DNA of 64,000 bases from Molanna angustata (taxonomy: Eukaryota > Arthropoda > Insecta > Trichoptera > Molannidae), in NCBI GenBank assembly GCA_963576475.1, contig OY754964.1:8533986-8597985 (forward strand), written 5' to 3'. Each line of letters opens with the position of its first letter. Position 1 is the first letter of the stretch. The notes under the pieces were generated by a model. It did no database searches and was not told the DNA's origin. It saw only the letters and a program-made list of their open reading frames with translations. Made by a program: the position numbers and the translations under genes. Shown piece by piece: positions 34,441-45,305 of this stretch.

Positions 34441-35825
34441 AAAATCGTTAACATATAAAACAAAACATAACAAAAACAGATCATCTTAAATAAACATAAT
34501 TTTTTTTCATCGTACAAACGTTTTTAATGGTAAAGGAAATAAATGAAAGGAATGTTGCGCTAAGTCATGAAAGGAAATGAAGTTACACAAAGTCTTACTA
34601 CAAGTTTTGCACTAAATCACAATCACATATCTGAGTTGCATAATAGAGTATCATTTTTTTCATAATAAATCACAGTACAAACAAAAAAAATACGTGATGA
34701 AGAATGTTAATTACAATGAAGACACCTTTCAAAAGAAATGGTGTAAAACAAATAGGTTATAAATTACTATTTGATGATCTCTTAATTAAACTAAATTATT
34801 AATATCATATTTTGACCGAAGTAATTAATAAAATTAATGTTATAATGTACACAGCGTAATTATTATTGCAGCTCAAACCACACACGGTCTCATTTCATTT
34901 ACGTTGCATAGATTAAGGTACATGAATACATTTGAAGATATTTAACATAGAAATTATGATCGACTCTAAGAATAACTTGTCATTATGAAACTGTCTAAGA
35001 TCACTTCATCGTGTGTCGACTATTAACAGTAAATTAATAATGTTTCGTAATAAATCAAAAACTCAAGCTTCAAACTCCAGTTTGTGTTGCTATTCATTAT
35101 TATAATACAATCAAATAAATTGTTTCATATTACACGGTTCAAGTATAGATCAAAGACTCTGTCCCTGACTGTACGATTATTTTATTTGGAAACTTAGCGC
35201 CATTACTAATAATAATTATATCCTACAAACCCATTTACGTAAGTTATAAAAAATATAACTAATTTATTATAATTTAAAGGTTAATATTAATAATAATATG
35301 ATTATTTATTATTTATTGGGCAAAAGAATACAAGAAAATTCAGCACATGATTTCATCCTTTATTTTGAGGAACATGTTTTATTTAAGATATTTTAAATTT
35401 GTAAGTATACCTACTTACATTATATCATCGAAAATTAATTACTTTTTTCTGTAGTTAATAGTACATGGCTTATTTAGTATAAATCGATTTTCAACCGACA
35501 ACTCAGATTTATAAAAATATTTTTTAAGTTTTTATTCATTTTTAATCTAGTAGGTAGGTTTACCCTATAAATGGTATATATTCTACTTCCTGCCCAAAAT
35601 AGCGAGATTATAGCAAAAATGGAGTATTGAAATTATTTTCTCATCATCCCATAATATGAAACATTTTTTTGTTATAAATTTTTGTATTTAAACATCACCA
35701 TAATATATTTATTATTAATAATAATACATTTATTGAGACAAGAAGTTTACAAATAACAGTTGATAAAAAATATTTATATATAAAACAATTTTTTTGTTTC
35801 AATAGGACCATGCTCAGCTATGTTA
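34441..35825. other. AT-rich, no supported feature
   Basis: Nothing beyond short repeats of T and A noticed. Confidence 0.5.
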
Positions 35826-35995
35826 AATAAATAAATAAATAATAAACACTTCCTTGCACCCTGCGCAAGTGGCGAGTTTATTGCCGTTTGGCAATTTCTT
35901 CCAAATAACCAGTGTTTCCAGCCCAGAGAAGCAATATTTGCGTGAGAAATGAATTTTAAATAAATTTCTCCTCTGCTGGGAATCGAACCCAGGAA
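35826..35995 (-). mobile_element. SINE family S2, truncated at the B box
   Basis: The minus strand holds the body and tail. Reading leftwards from 35995, 'ctgggttcgattcccagcag' is the B-box region and the A-box half of the tRNA head is missing. Full identity to the S2 body ('ggctggaaacactggttatt') follows. Confidence 0.85.
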
Positions 35996-36059
35996 TACAA
36001 GCCCCCAGCAGCTGATTTTTAGTATGATCCCATCACAAAGAAATAAAAATAAATTTGAA

Positions 36060-36150
36060 TGGTACACATATATACATACATACGCATGCATGCACGCGTG
36101 CACGCACACGCATGTTCATACACATACATATAAACACACATATACATACA
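36060..36150. repeat. CA/TA-rich purine-pyrimidine tract
   Basis: Alternating catacata..gcatgcatgcacgcgtgcacg..acacatac. The central 36083-36110 is strictly alternating and could adopt Z-DNA. Confidence 0.85.
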
Positions 36151-36229
36151 ACAAAAAGCACAAAGTATTGTAATAACAATTATTGACATTTAACAAGTAC
36201 AATAAAGAACTCTCATAATATTTAGTAGG

Positions 36230-36370
36230 AACATTATTATTTATTTGTAAATATCTGTACATATTTACAAATGATTTGTACTCTGGCGGCCCTGGCGGTC
36301 ATGTTGCCAAACGGCAACAATCTTCCAACCAACCAGAGTTAATCTTAGATTCATTTGTACTCGTAATGGT
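36230..36370 (-). mobile_element. LINE 3' tail (family 3), minus
   Basis: The reverse complement has 'tctggttggttggaagattg', 'ttgccgtttggcaacatgac' and 'aaatgtaca', the same order as at 55960-56040. The left edge is ATTTATTTGTAAAT-rich. Confidence 0.6.
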
Positions 36371-36433
36371 GCGTTTCAAATAATTTATATTCTATTTTGA
36401 AGATACAATAAATAACATATTTGTACACTATGG

Positions 36434-37583
36434 TCCGAATGCAGAGTCCTATCTTAATACTAAATTCTAAATACTAACCATGTTTTTATTGCACAGTCGC
36501 TCACTTAAGTTACATAGGAGATCACGTGGCTCCCTAACTGGAGGATGCTAAGAAGTTTTTGCATGATAATTGCATTGCAGTGACATATCTAAATACTTAG
36601 CGCATGCGCGTCGACGTAAACTAACATTTGCAAACTGTCAAAAAGTAAGGTTGATCGCGAGGAACCTGACGAGTGGTTTAACACTAAAATACGAAATGTT
36701 ATCGATGAATGATGATTTTAGCGACTTTGGCAAATGTGCATTTGGTAATTTTGTCAAATCAAATACCAGAGTATTCAGCGATCTATACGAGATGCCGAAA
36801 ATTCGCTGGAATTTCAGAAAAATCGTGATATCGATCTGTCAGTGTGAAGTTGATTACATATATTATGTTTGTGTTGTTATAGCTAAAAAAAAACATTTTA
36901 CACGTTAAAAGTCAGAAAAGAGATAGATAGCTTTCTGTCTTTTTTTTCTTCATACACAATAATGTGAAATTCTACGTCATCGACCTTGAGTGTGGCGAAG
37001 TATTTAGTATTTAGTTAGTGATGTCTCTGCAACGCAATTACTAACTTAAGGCTCTTGTATACCCTGGGTATACGGATGTACACAAAAATGCACACTAAAT
37101 TACCTTCTTATGCATGAAACACGATAAAATATTGCATATCACCTAATCTGTGACATACACTTTTTCGTGAAAAAATGTTAAAATTTAGAGGTTTTTCTAA
37201 ATAGCAAGAATAGTAATTAAAATATTATAATAAAAAAAAACTCAGCCGGTAGATTTTCATATTCTCTTTCAATTGAAATAAAAATCTACCTCATAGACCA
37301 TGTAGTATTTTAGTTACGTACAGTAAAAAAATAAAAAAGGTTTTATTAAAACTTATTTTACAAGAAAAATATTAAAGAAATTCAAATTTAAAAAAACTCA
37401 TACAATAGAATTAAGATGTAAATACAAACTCTCCTTTATTTTAAAGACGTATCTTTTGTGGGTATTAGGGAAATTATTTTCAAAATATACTATATAGCCT
37501 ACTATAGCCTCTTAAGAATACTAAATACTCCAGTGAGGTTAGGAGTTAGTATTTAAGTACCTAGGACTGTGCATTCGGGTCTA
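36434..37583 (+). mobile_element. TIR element A, copy 1, split by element B2
   Basis: The left end ggtccgaatgcagagtccta is the near inverse of the right end taggactgtgcattcgggtc. The bases TAT flank it on both sides. Internal sequence 36470-36860 and 36900-37049 plus 37516-37583 is colinear with the two arms of the copy at 58528-61520. The frame 36570-36908 (plus) also exists in the other copy (61168-61386, minus) with many changes; its residues include KYEMLSMNDDFSDFGK. It may be a relic of an element protein but matches nothing I recognise. Confidence 0.85.
37046..37515 (+). mobile_element. TTAA-type element B, copy 2, nested in A1
   Basis: Flanked by TTAA at 37046-37049 and 37512-37515. 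The other copy of element A has one uninterrupted 'ctaacttaaaaatactaaat' at this point (read on its minus strand, near 58590-58605), so this is a direct filled/empty-site comparison: 462 bp inserted with TTAA duplicated, as expected for piggyBac-type transposition. Ends read ggctcttgtatacc and ctatagcctc. No coding capacity. Confidence 0.9.
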
Positions 37584-38040
37584 TGTATTTCATATTATTA
37601 TTGTTTTTTTTTACTGAAATTAATAAATGATCATTGGATGCAATTAGTTCACCGTACTGATAGCTTAATCCAATAAACGTTTTTTTTCACATAACTATCA
37701 AGTTTTCGAAGCACAAGATCGATTTAATTTGAAATCATAATAACCATTAATTATGTTTGAGAAAAATATCTCCACTTATACAAATGTATAACACATATGT
37801 GTGTTATATATAATTTGAAATTATTTAATTTATTTTGAATTAAAAAAACACCTTCCTACGTATCATAATTACTACAATCGATAATCAATGTACATTATAC
37901 AATCTTGTTTTTATCACAAACAACTCACTCTAAATTAGAGTGGATTCCATATATTTTTTCCTTGGCGTCTCCGTAAAAAAAACTTGCTTCGTATTAAAAT
38001 CCTTTAGAGTGAGCGGTAATAACAATCTAACACATGTTAA
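37584..38040. other. No supported feature
   Basis: AT-rich. Confidence 0.5.
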
Positions 38041-38412
38041 CTAAACGATTATACAATTATTGCATTATTAGCCATCCCACCGAGCGTAGCCAAGACAAGC
38101 CTACCACATCATTTGAAATGGTTTGTGACCAATCATAATGCTGCCAGTAAACCACAGAGTAGGGGAATCCTCTTAGAAGCGCAAAGATTCACCGTTCATA
38201 CTAGTGGCTTATTAGATTTAAACGCATCCGTCGCACCTCCGACATCTTCAATAAAAATCAACAACCTCATCGAAATGTTCGCACTGAATCCGGAGAGCGA
38301 TTTTCACAGTCGGGTTTTAATCTACCCATTTCGCGCGTTGAAATATTACTCGACTATATTTTTGACCTTTGCAATATCACGTTTGTCACGCTCTAATGTG
38401 ATAGTAGAGTGA
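38041..38412 (+). other. Unassigned open frame, possible exon
   Basis: A plus frame is open for about 123 codons from a stop at 38038 to TGA at 38410-38412. It has mixed, protein-like composition (SVAKTSLPHHLKWFVTNH near the start, RGILLEAQRFTVHTSGLLDL in the middle). It has no upstream ATG; 'tgcattattag' at 38061-38071 could be a 3' splice site. I do not recognise it, and it may be chance or a TE relic. Confidence 0.25.
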
Positions 38413-39109
38413 TGTTTTGTTTAGTATACGCGTAACCACTCATGCTAAATTAGTAAAGTGGCTCATTACAAAAAGGTTATTTACTAAATTATAATTTTGA
38501 ATCATTTGTTCGTATATATAGCGTACGTCAATGACAATGTGCCTTGTAAATTAATCTTTTATTAGAATCACGTTCGCGGTAGGTATAGGCGAAGTTGTTG
38601 TTTCAATTGTATCATTGTTTTAAGTTTGTTGTGATGAAAAGTACCAAGTCGCGTGGATTTGATTTTAATATGGGAGTATTTAGAAAGTTCCAATATGATG
38701 TGTACCAATAGGATTATACGATTATGTCGCACTGTAGAGGCGTTCAAAGGCACGAACTTGTATATTTTATCAAGATTGAGACATGGTTCTTAATATGAAA
38801 AGCTGTATGATGTTAATTAGATTGCTGTTCATAGGATAATTTTACTAGGACGGTTTTGTGCTCATATATTATAAAATTAATATCAATATATATGCATCGA
38901 GTAAATACGAGTAGAATTAAAAATGCATATGATTTGATTATAGTTTTGATGTCGCACTATCCAAATTATGTCACATTATTGGTATCAAAACCATCAGGCT
39001 CATATTGTAAAATTATTACATAGATAAAAACAATTTTTTATTTTATTATATTTTTTATAATCTTCTTCTTCGCTCTACCTTTTGTCCCATTTCCTTCTGT
39101 CCTCCGAAA
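38413..39109. other. No supported feature
   Basis: AT-rich; the minus-strand 61-residue frame at 38568-38753 is unsupported. Confidence 0.5.
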
Positions 39110-39114
39110 GAAAC

Positions 39115-39420
39115 CTTCTTCTTCTTCTTCTTCTTCAGCCTGTTTTCATCCCTTCTTGGACATAGGCCTCCCCCCTGATCCTCCACAACTCCATGTCTTT
39201 GGCACACTGCATCCATCTCCCTCCGGCACATTTCTTGATGTCATCAGACCACCTTGCCTGGGGTCTGCCGACACCTCTTCGGCTTGTTCTCGGTCGCCAT
39301 TCTAAGATCTTTTTGGTCTATCGTGAATCCTGGCATCTGGCAATATGCCAAGCCCAGCTCCACATAAGGCCAGCGACCCTTTCCGCTACATTCTGAAATC
39401 CCGTAAATACTCCCATTATT
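39115..39420 (-). mobile_element. LINE ORF2 C-terminus with (GAA)n tail
   Basis: The minus strand encodes K-I-L-E-W-R-P-R-T-S-R-R-G-V-G-R-P, then A-R-W-S-D-D-I-K-K and, just before the stop, W-R-I-R-G-E-A-Y-V-Q-E-G, with the (CTT)n at 39116-39135 as the 3' GAA tail. This is the characteristic end of RTE-style LINEs abundant in Lepidoptera. One in-frame stop precedes T-K-K-I-L-E. The plus-strand frame 39193-39396 is antisense. Confidence 0.85.
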
Positions 39421-39500
39421 TGAAAAAGAAGCTATTTGATGCATTTATTCTCCCAGAGCTAACTTATGGAATGGAAACATCGGTCCTAACAAAAAAATAA
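39421..39500 (+). mobile_element. LINE fragment, opposite orientation
   Basis: The plus strand reads K-K-L-F-D-A-F-I-L-P-E-L-T-Y-G-M-E-T and then V-L-T-K-K and a stop, the L-x-P-x-x-x-Y-G-x-E-T-W segment after the RT thumb. It lies head-to-head with the fragment on its left. Confidence 0.75.
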
Positions 39501-39559
39501 TAATGCACAAGCTGTTAGTGAAAGAAGCCTTGCCTCCTTGATATCTCTCGTTATTTATT

Positions 39560-39733
39560 TTTTTAAATAATGAATATTTCCTTGTAGTAACAAGTGCATG
39601 CTCATACATTCCCTAAATTAAGCATAATTGCTTGTTCTGCGTGTGCACGAAATAGGTCGTGGCAGGATTCGAACTCGCGACCACTGGATTACAAACCCAG
39701 CGCGCTAACCGCTCTGCCACCACCCATCTATAC
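39560..39733 (-). mobile_element. SINE family S1, tRNA-Thr-derived
   Basis: Minus-strand head: 'ggtggcagagcggttagcgc', anticodon loop TTTGTAA (TGT, threonine) closed by CTGGG/TCCAG, B box GAGTTCGAATCC, then a body ending near 39560. It is the clearest tRNA resemblance among the three S1 copies. Confidence 0.88.
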
Positions 39734-40540
39734 ATCATCAACATCATCGTTATTATGGACATCCAAGTAGTATTGATTTATTTTGATATAATGACCAAAA
39801 TTGTTTCAATCACTAGTATTCATTTTTGTTTTTGAATGTGTGTTTGATTTTTGTCTGTCTTTAGCAGAGACATACAGGTTGTACCTATTTGCATTTTTTT
39901 TTAAAGTATCTAAACAATATGAACTTAAGTATTGTACACAGATTATAAAATGGAATTGAAGTCATCATGGTATGCATATATATATACATATTATACATAC
40001 ATATTGTGTATGTAGGTATCTTATAAGTTTTATTGTTATTTACAAAATAATCTGAATTAGTATCGCTTGGGAATACTGAACTGACAGAGCATAGGTATGA
40101 TGCGTCAGTCATATCTTTATTAAGTCGAGTCTCAGATCAAATCAAGACAGCATAAAAAAGTTGGGATATATTAAGGGAAAAGAAGAAGTTACAACGATTT
40201 TTTTTTAATGATAATCAATAAAATAATAAAAAACAATTATATAAATAATGGATTCAAAAATATAACTATATATAAAAATATTAATAAATTTTTAAATGAA
40301 ATGATGGCTTGGATGTAGATTTTTTTTCAAAACTTGATTTTAATTTTGATTGATCTGAGCAACATCCGTACTCATCAAAATTTACATAAGTTCATAAAAA
40401 TACCGACTTATGAATATTAAGATAATGCATGTATTACGTTCAAATCAATCAATCCGTTGAATCAATCACTGTTGTCGGTTGAAATAGCGCTAATCGAGCG
40501 ATAATTTGGGTTTGTAAATAAATAGTTTTGCTACCTGGTA
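39734..40540. other. No supported gene
   Basis: AT-rich with TA/CA-rich microsatellite-like sequence at 39968-40020. The minus-strand 75-residue frame is unsupported. Confidence 0.5.
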
Positions 40541-40544
40541 ATGT

Positions 40545-40600
40545 CGCGTACACACGACCGGCACGCGCAGCACGACGTGAGCGCGCGCGCTGCAAATATC
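40545..40600. other. Short GC-rich CpG tract
   Basis: 'cgcgtacacacgaccggcac' to 'gagcgcgcgcgctgcaaat' is an isolated CpG-rich patch in AT-rich DNA. It could be a promoter core or the end of a repeat. No second copy in the window. Confidence 0.35.
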
Positions 40601-40904
40601 TAACATCGATCCATTTTATCGACATTCCGTGAAATAGTCTAAGTACTGCTTTACATTATTTAGTTACAGTGTAAAAGGCGAACGTTTCCCGGGAAATAAG
40701 TTTTGTTCTTTTCGAATTTGAAATAAGAAAGGCAGTAGTGACATGTATTGAAAGTAAGTTAAAGGAATAACACAATATGTACGATTTCTTTTAATTCAAA
40801 CTAATTGATTGTAGTTCTACAATCCTATGCTATGATACAGGGGTCAATTTTCCGTAGTACCTATATTTTTTTATTGATATAATTTAATGTGATACGATTT
40901 TTTT

Positions 40905-41410
40905 TTTATTTATTTAATTTTAATCATTTTGCACACATTACAAAATATGTGCAAATGGCGAGCTTATTTCCATATAGTAATATTTTCCAACAACTAGAAT
41001 GTGTATATGATATGTACGAATTTCTTTTTCTGAATCAAATTATATAAAAATAAATTCAAACAACATAATCAATAAAAAGAAGGATGTGAGGAGGAGACAG
41101 GAGAGGGAGTACAAGGATATGATAAGGAGACAAATTTGAGTGTAATGTATAAGGAAATGATGCTTTCTTTTAAAAGATTTCTTTTAAAAGCGAGAAGTGT
41201 TAATGAAACTCTAAGTTGCGATGGGATGTGATTCCAAAGACGAGCTGCTTGTACGGAGAAAGATGTGGTGGAAAAGGAAGTATTGTGTACTGGGATACTG
41301 AGCGTTCTTCATACATAAAAAATAAACTAATTTTTGTGAATAGGTGTATGTGTCAAGGCAGAACGAGATTTTTAGAATTCAGTGCACTTACCTCTCTGCT
41401 ATCGACACCT
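40905..41410 (-). mobile_element. LINE C-terminus plus 3' tail (CR1/Jockey style, family 3)
   Basis: The minus strand from about 41315 reads L-S-I-P-V-H-N-T-S-F-S-T-T-S-F-S-V-Q-A-A and R-L-W-N-H-I-P-S-Q-L-R, then L-A-F-K-R-N-L-L-K-E, closely parallel to 20450-20597. Downstream (40920-41010) is the shared 'ttggaaaatat..ggaaataagctcgcc' tail. The plus-strand frame 41216-41422 is its shadow. The 5' part is missing. Confidence 0.82.
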
Positions 41411-41450
41411 CTAAATCACTAGCTTTTTTAGTATATATTTTTATATGTAT

Positions 41451-41750
41451 ATAATGGAGTGTATTAAGCAAATTAAATCGTTGTTCTGTAAAAAGAGAAA
41501 TTTATTATTAAAATAATTATAATATACAATAAAAGTAATAATAACATATACATAAATAAATAATAATAATAACAAATATAATTTTACCTGTAAAAAGAGA
41601 AACGACATTAAATGCTTTTAGTTCCTCCTTTTTAGAATCTTAACTGTCACTTTAAAACAAATATAAAACTAAAACTTTAATATAGAACCAATTCAAATAA
41701 AAATGAAATAAGTACTTCTAGGTGACATCTATGTAAGTACTTGTTTTACA
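41451..41750 (-). repeat. LTR (3' LTR of the minus-strand element), 300 bp
   Basis: Identical to 42220-42519 except for one base by eye (near 41553). On the minus strand it starts TGTAAAAC and ends CCATTAT. The 5-bp tgtat at 41446-41450 flanks it outside and is repeated at 42520-42524. Confidence 0.95.
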
Positions 41751-41874
41751 TCTTCCCCCCCCCAAAAAAAAATTATATAAAACAATACTACTAAATTAAT
41801 ATAATTTTTATACAAAACAATACTTAATGTAGTACAATTTTTCATCGGCTAATACAATTTTTTTTTCTATATAT

Positions 41875-42219
41875 TTAATCAATAATTGGAACAAGTTTTG
41901 TGATATGAAAAAGGTTTGATTCTGATTTCTTGTGACCTGTATCTATTCTGTATATTGAGTTTGAAATTTTTTCTAAAATTTTATATGGTCCAATTTTTAA
42001 TTCATCCAATTTTTTTCTGTTTAATCGATTTCCGTTTTCAACAAATACAGAGTCTCCGATTTTTAATTCGCATTTTGTCCTGTTTTTGTCGAAATGTTGT
42101 TTATTATAATTGTGTGATTTTATCGTATTTTTTAAGGCAGGTTTCGATCTTGGAATAAATCATTAAGTGTTTTTTCCTGTTTTAATTCATCTGGCAAAAT
42201 AGTAATATTTTTTCGTTTT
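41875..42219 (-). pseudogene. Integrase C-terminal remnant of gypsy pol
   Basis: On the minus strand one frame (about 42219-42133) ends D-L-F-Q-D-R-N-L-P and a stop, and the neighbouring frame (about 42138-41875) continues N-Y-N-K-Q-H-F-D-K-N-R, K-I-G-D-S-V-F-V, L-K-I-G-P-Y-K-I-L-E-K-I, I-Y-R-I-D, F-H-I-T-K-L-V-P and stop. The G-D-x-V, G-P-Y/F and Y-x-I/V..H-x-x-x-L pattern is the GPY/F chromodomain-less end of Ty3/gypsy integrase. A frameshift separates the two parts. Not functional. Confidence 0.88.
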
Positions 42220-42519
42220 ATAATGGAGTGTATTAAGCAAATTAAATCGTTGTTCTGTAAAAAGAGAAATTTATTATTAAAATAATTATAATATACAATA
42301 AAAGTAATAATAACATAAACATAAATAAATAATAATAATAACAAATATAATTTTACCTGTAAAAAGAGAAACGACATTAAATGCTTTTAGTTCCTCCTTT
42401 TTAGAATCTTAACTGTCACTTTAAAACAAATATAAAACTAAAACTTTAATATAGAACCAATTCAAATAAAAATGAAATAAGTACTTCTAGGTGACATCTA
42501 TGTAAGTACTTGTTTTACA
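42220..42519 (-). repeat. LTR (5' LTR of the minus-strand element), 300 bp
   Basis: Sister of 41451-41750. The minus-strand frame of 81 residues that crosses it is LTR sequence run into the integrase remnant. Confidence 0.95.
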
Positions 42520-42599
42520 TGTATTTGATGATTTTAGCTATGCCCCTTTATCAGAAAACATCATGATCCATCAATAGTGATAATTGGGATATTTTTAAT

Positions 42600-42765
42600 A
42601 ATTAATGTCTTTATAACAAAGTACACATACATCCTCATACATTTCCTTAATTTAGCATAAATGGTCGTGCTATAGGTGAACGAAATCGGTCGTGGCAGGA
42701 TTCGATCTCGCGACCACTGGATTACTGCCCCTGTACGCTAACCGCTCTGCCACCCACCCATCCTA
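42600..42765 (-). mobile_element. SINE family S1, tRNA-Thr-derived
   Basis: Minus-strand head 'gggtggcagagcggttagcg' with a degraded anticodon arm, B box GAGATCGAATCC, and the body 'gtgaacg', 'agcataaatggtc' shared with the copies at 20095 and 39560. Confidence 0.82.
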
Positions 42766-45305
42766 TTTATTTATTTGTTTAACGGACAAATCAGTCTTAC
42801 AAACAACACAGAAAAAATACACTATGAAATAAGCAAAAGACATACCAATTATTTTTGTCCAGAATTGATATGCATTAAATAATCACATAAGTACCTACAT
42901 TACAACAAAAAATAAATAAAAATATAGTTATAATGATTATGTTTGCTGTATCCTTATATGTATCCAAGATAGAATTTCATGGAGTTCAGTTCCTTTTGCC
43001 TACCTTTATTGAGGCACAGCGTCATAGTATAATGGCATGTGATATAGCGACCAAATTTCTTTTCGATGTCAAAAAAAAAACGATCGCTATCAGCAAGACA
43101 AAAAAAAAACAAATGTCCAACACTGAATGTACGCAATGGTTATGTACTCACCTCGGGTGGACGCTGCATGGACCAAGAGAAAGTGATCTGGTTCTAAGAG
43201 ACGGTATTTGTTATTAAAGCAGGTAAGTGCGGTGACCAGTTATACGGAATACACCTTACAATTATCCAACAAAGAACCATCAAGCCACACCCACAAAACA
43301 AAAAGACATCACGTTGGATCAATATCAAATCTACGTCCAACTTTTAAAATATCTTTTTTTACAAACACCCTTCGACTCGCAATCTCCGTCATCGAGAAGA
43401 GATAAGCCGATATACCTATCTGCGAAATACAAAATTAAAACAAAGCGAGCTAAGATTTTTGCTGCAGTAAAAAGGAAAGATTGTTAGTATAACTTGAGCT
43501 TTTATGTATCGTTGAAATGAAGGGAGCTTTTGCGAAATTTCGCAATTCTAGACCAGATGATGGACTGATTGAGGACCGGTCCTTTCCTATGTGACCGGTA
43601 CTAAAACTGTAACAAGGTATATACCCATTATGGTAGGCTGTGCCTTAACTATAACGAACGAAGCCTCTGTTATACTTGCACCAAGAAATGTTTCCCCAAA
43701 TTTAATCGAATTATAATTAATTATTTTATTAATATTGGTATAGTTTTTAATGTTTTGTACTAGTAACTAATTCAGCTTTTATATATATTATTATTTACAA
43801 TTGATGTAATGATAATAACAAACTAATCATTATGTATTGTTAATTTTTCGACTTTTTACGGTTATTTATTTTATTTCAACCACCTTATGTCGTTGAGATC
43901 AAGGTTTACGGAAACCCTTAAATCAAAAAAAATAATCTTGTATACAAATTAAATACATTTTCTTTGATTTTTATGCTGTCTTTTATTTTTATACAAGGTA
44001 CAAAAATTACTAAAATAGACTATCTAGCCTAACATGCTATCTTTGTAGGGAACTATAATTAGTTTTTTTATGTGAAGAAAGAACTGAACGATTACACGAA
44101 ATGACCATTTTTTGAACTATCTACTATCATTACATTATAAATAAATCATTTTTCATTATTCTAGTTTTTTTAGAACACACTTAAAACATACAAAAATACA
44201 TTTATTGACTACTTATCATCATGATTTTTTGTTACTTAAACAGAAGGATAAATGAAAAAAAAATATTTTCACGATAATGTAAAAAGATAATTCTTTTTAA
44301 TAAAACTTAGGGCTTTACGAAAAAGGTATTATAAAAAAGCCAACGCCCAGATTCATACTCGATTATGTATAGTTTCTGCATCCTAGATAGCTGTAGGTAA
44401 TGCTTATTGAAAAAAAATATTGTCAATTCTATGTAATTCTTTCAAATACAGTTCCGTGTGATTTCCTTATCAATCATAATAAATAATAATACCTATATTT
44501 GGATTTATTTTTCGAGAAACTTATTTCGGTTCTACGTTTTGATACCTTGCACAGAAATAAAATAGACTAGATTCGTTATCAAATGTGAGTTAGTTTATAA
44601 ATAAGTACTTACTTATGTTTGTGTATGCACTAACTCACATACACAGCAATCGACCAAATCCGCTTATCAAACAAACAAATACATACATACAACAGCCTCT
44701 TAGGAAACTTTTGATAAAATAAGGGAATGACCAATTTGTGTGCACATTATGATTATTATGGTATATCCATATAGGTGAGCAATTTCAAAATAATTATTGC
44801 AATTATATTAAGTTCATGTACTTAGATATTACCCATAATACTTACAGCGTATTATATTAGGTATCAATATTAATTTGTGGTTGAAGCCATTTTTGTAAAT
44901 TGCAACGAAGAGATTTGAAAAATAATTGAAAATTTAAAACTTTATATAATAACGCATGTATGCTATATTTAATTCTGGATAAATATGTTTCATAATTACC
45001 TATATGCTGAAATATGAAGGGTATATACCTAAACGTGGTATTTTGAAATGTAATTTCTCAAATATGTTAAACATTGTGTTTCTAACAAAAATAGCATTAG
45101 TCACATTCCTCTAGTAAATGTTCGTCACATGATTTTTAAAAAAAATAATTTTTCAGCATTTCTTTTTAAATAACTCCATTTCTTTATGTCGTAGAAAATA
45201 AAAGTGAATAGCCGATTCTTTTTTTAATTCCAGGTTTGTTCTTAAAATACAAATATCAACCAATTTTGGGTTTCCGATAATTTAAATCACGTATAAACCC
45301 ATTGT
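42766..45305. other. No supported gene
   Basis: 42766-42910 looks like a degraded LINE tail. 42930-43420 is more balanced in composition and has a good donor-like cag|gtaagtg at 43222-43228 on the plus strand, but no frame reaches it intact. 43680-45300 is AT-rich with no structure seen. Confidence 0.45.

Larger units (their letters stand above)
41446..42524 (-). mobile_element. Deleted Ty3/gypsy LTR retrotransposon with TSD
   Basis: Two 300-bp LTRs flank 469 bp of internal sequence. The TSD is tgtat. Next to the 3' LTR, at 41751-41770, is a G- and A-rich tract on the minus strand (poly-G then gaaga), which is the polypurine tract. The only coding remnant is the end of pol (integrase C-terminus). 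Gag, protease, RT and RNase H are gone, as is a recognisable primer-binding site. LTR identity of about 299/300 means the insertion is young, so the deletion is recent or the element moved in deleted form. Confidence 0.92.

Noticed and set aside
39655..39730. Functional tRNA-Thr gene
   Set aside because: It has tRNA-like A and B boxes and a Thr-type loop, but three copies share the same non-tRNA body and have a degraded cloverleaf, so it is a SINE head.
41216..41422. Plus-strand 68-codon gene
   Set aside because: Antisense to a CR1/Jockey-like LINE C-terminus on the minus strand.
42132..42377. 81-codon minus-strand protein
   Set aside because: Mostly LTR sequence running into the gypsy integrase remnant.
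43222..43228. Splice donor of a real exon at 43.2 kb
   Set aside because: The donor-like cag|gtaagtg is good but every frame reaching it is interrupted close by.
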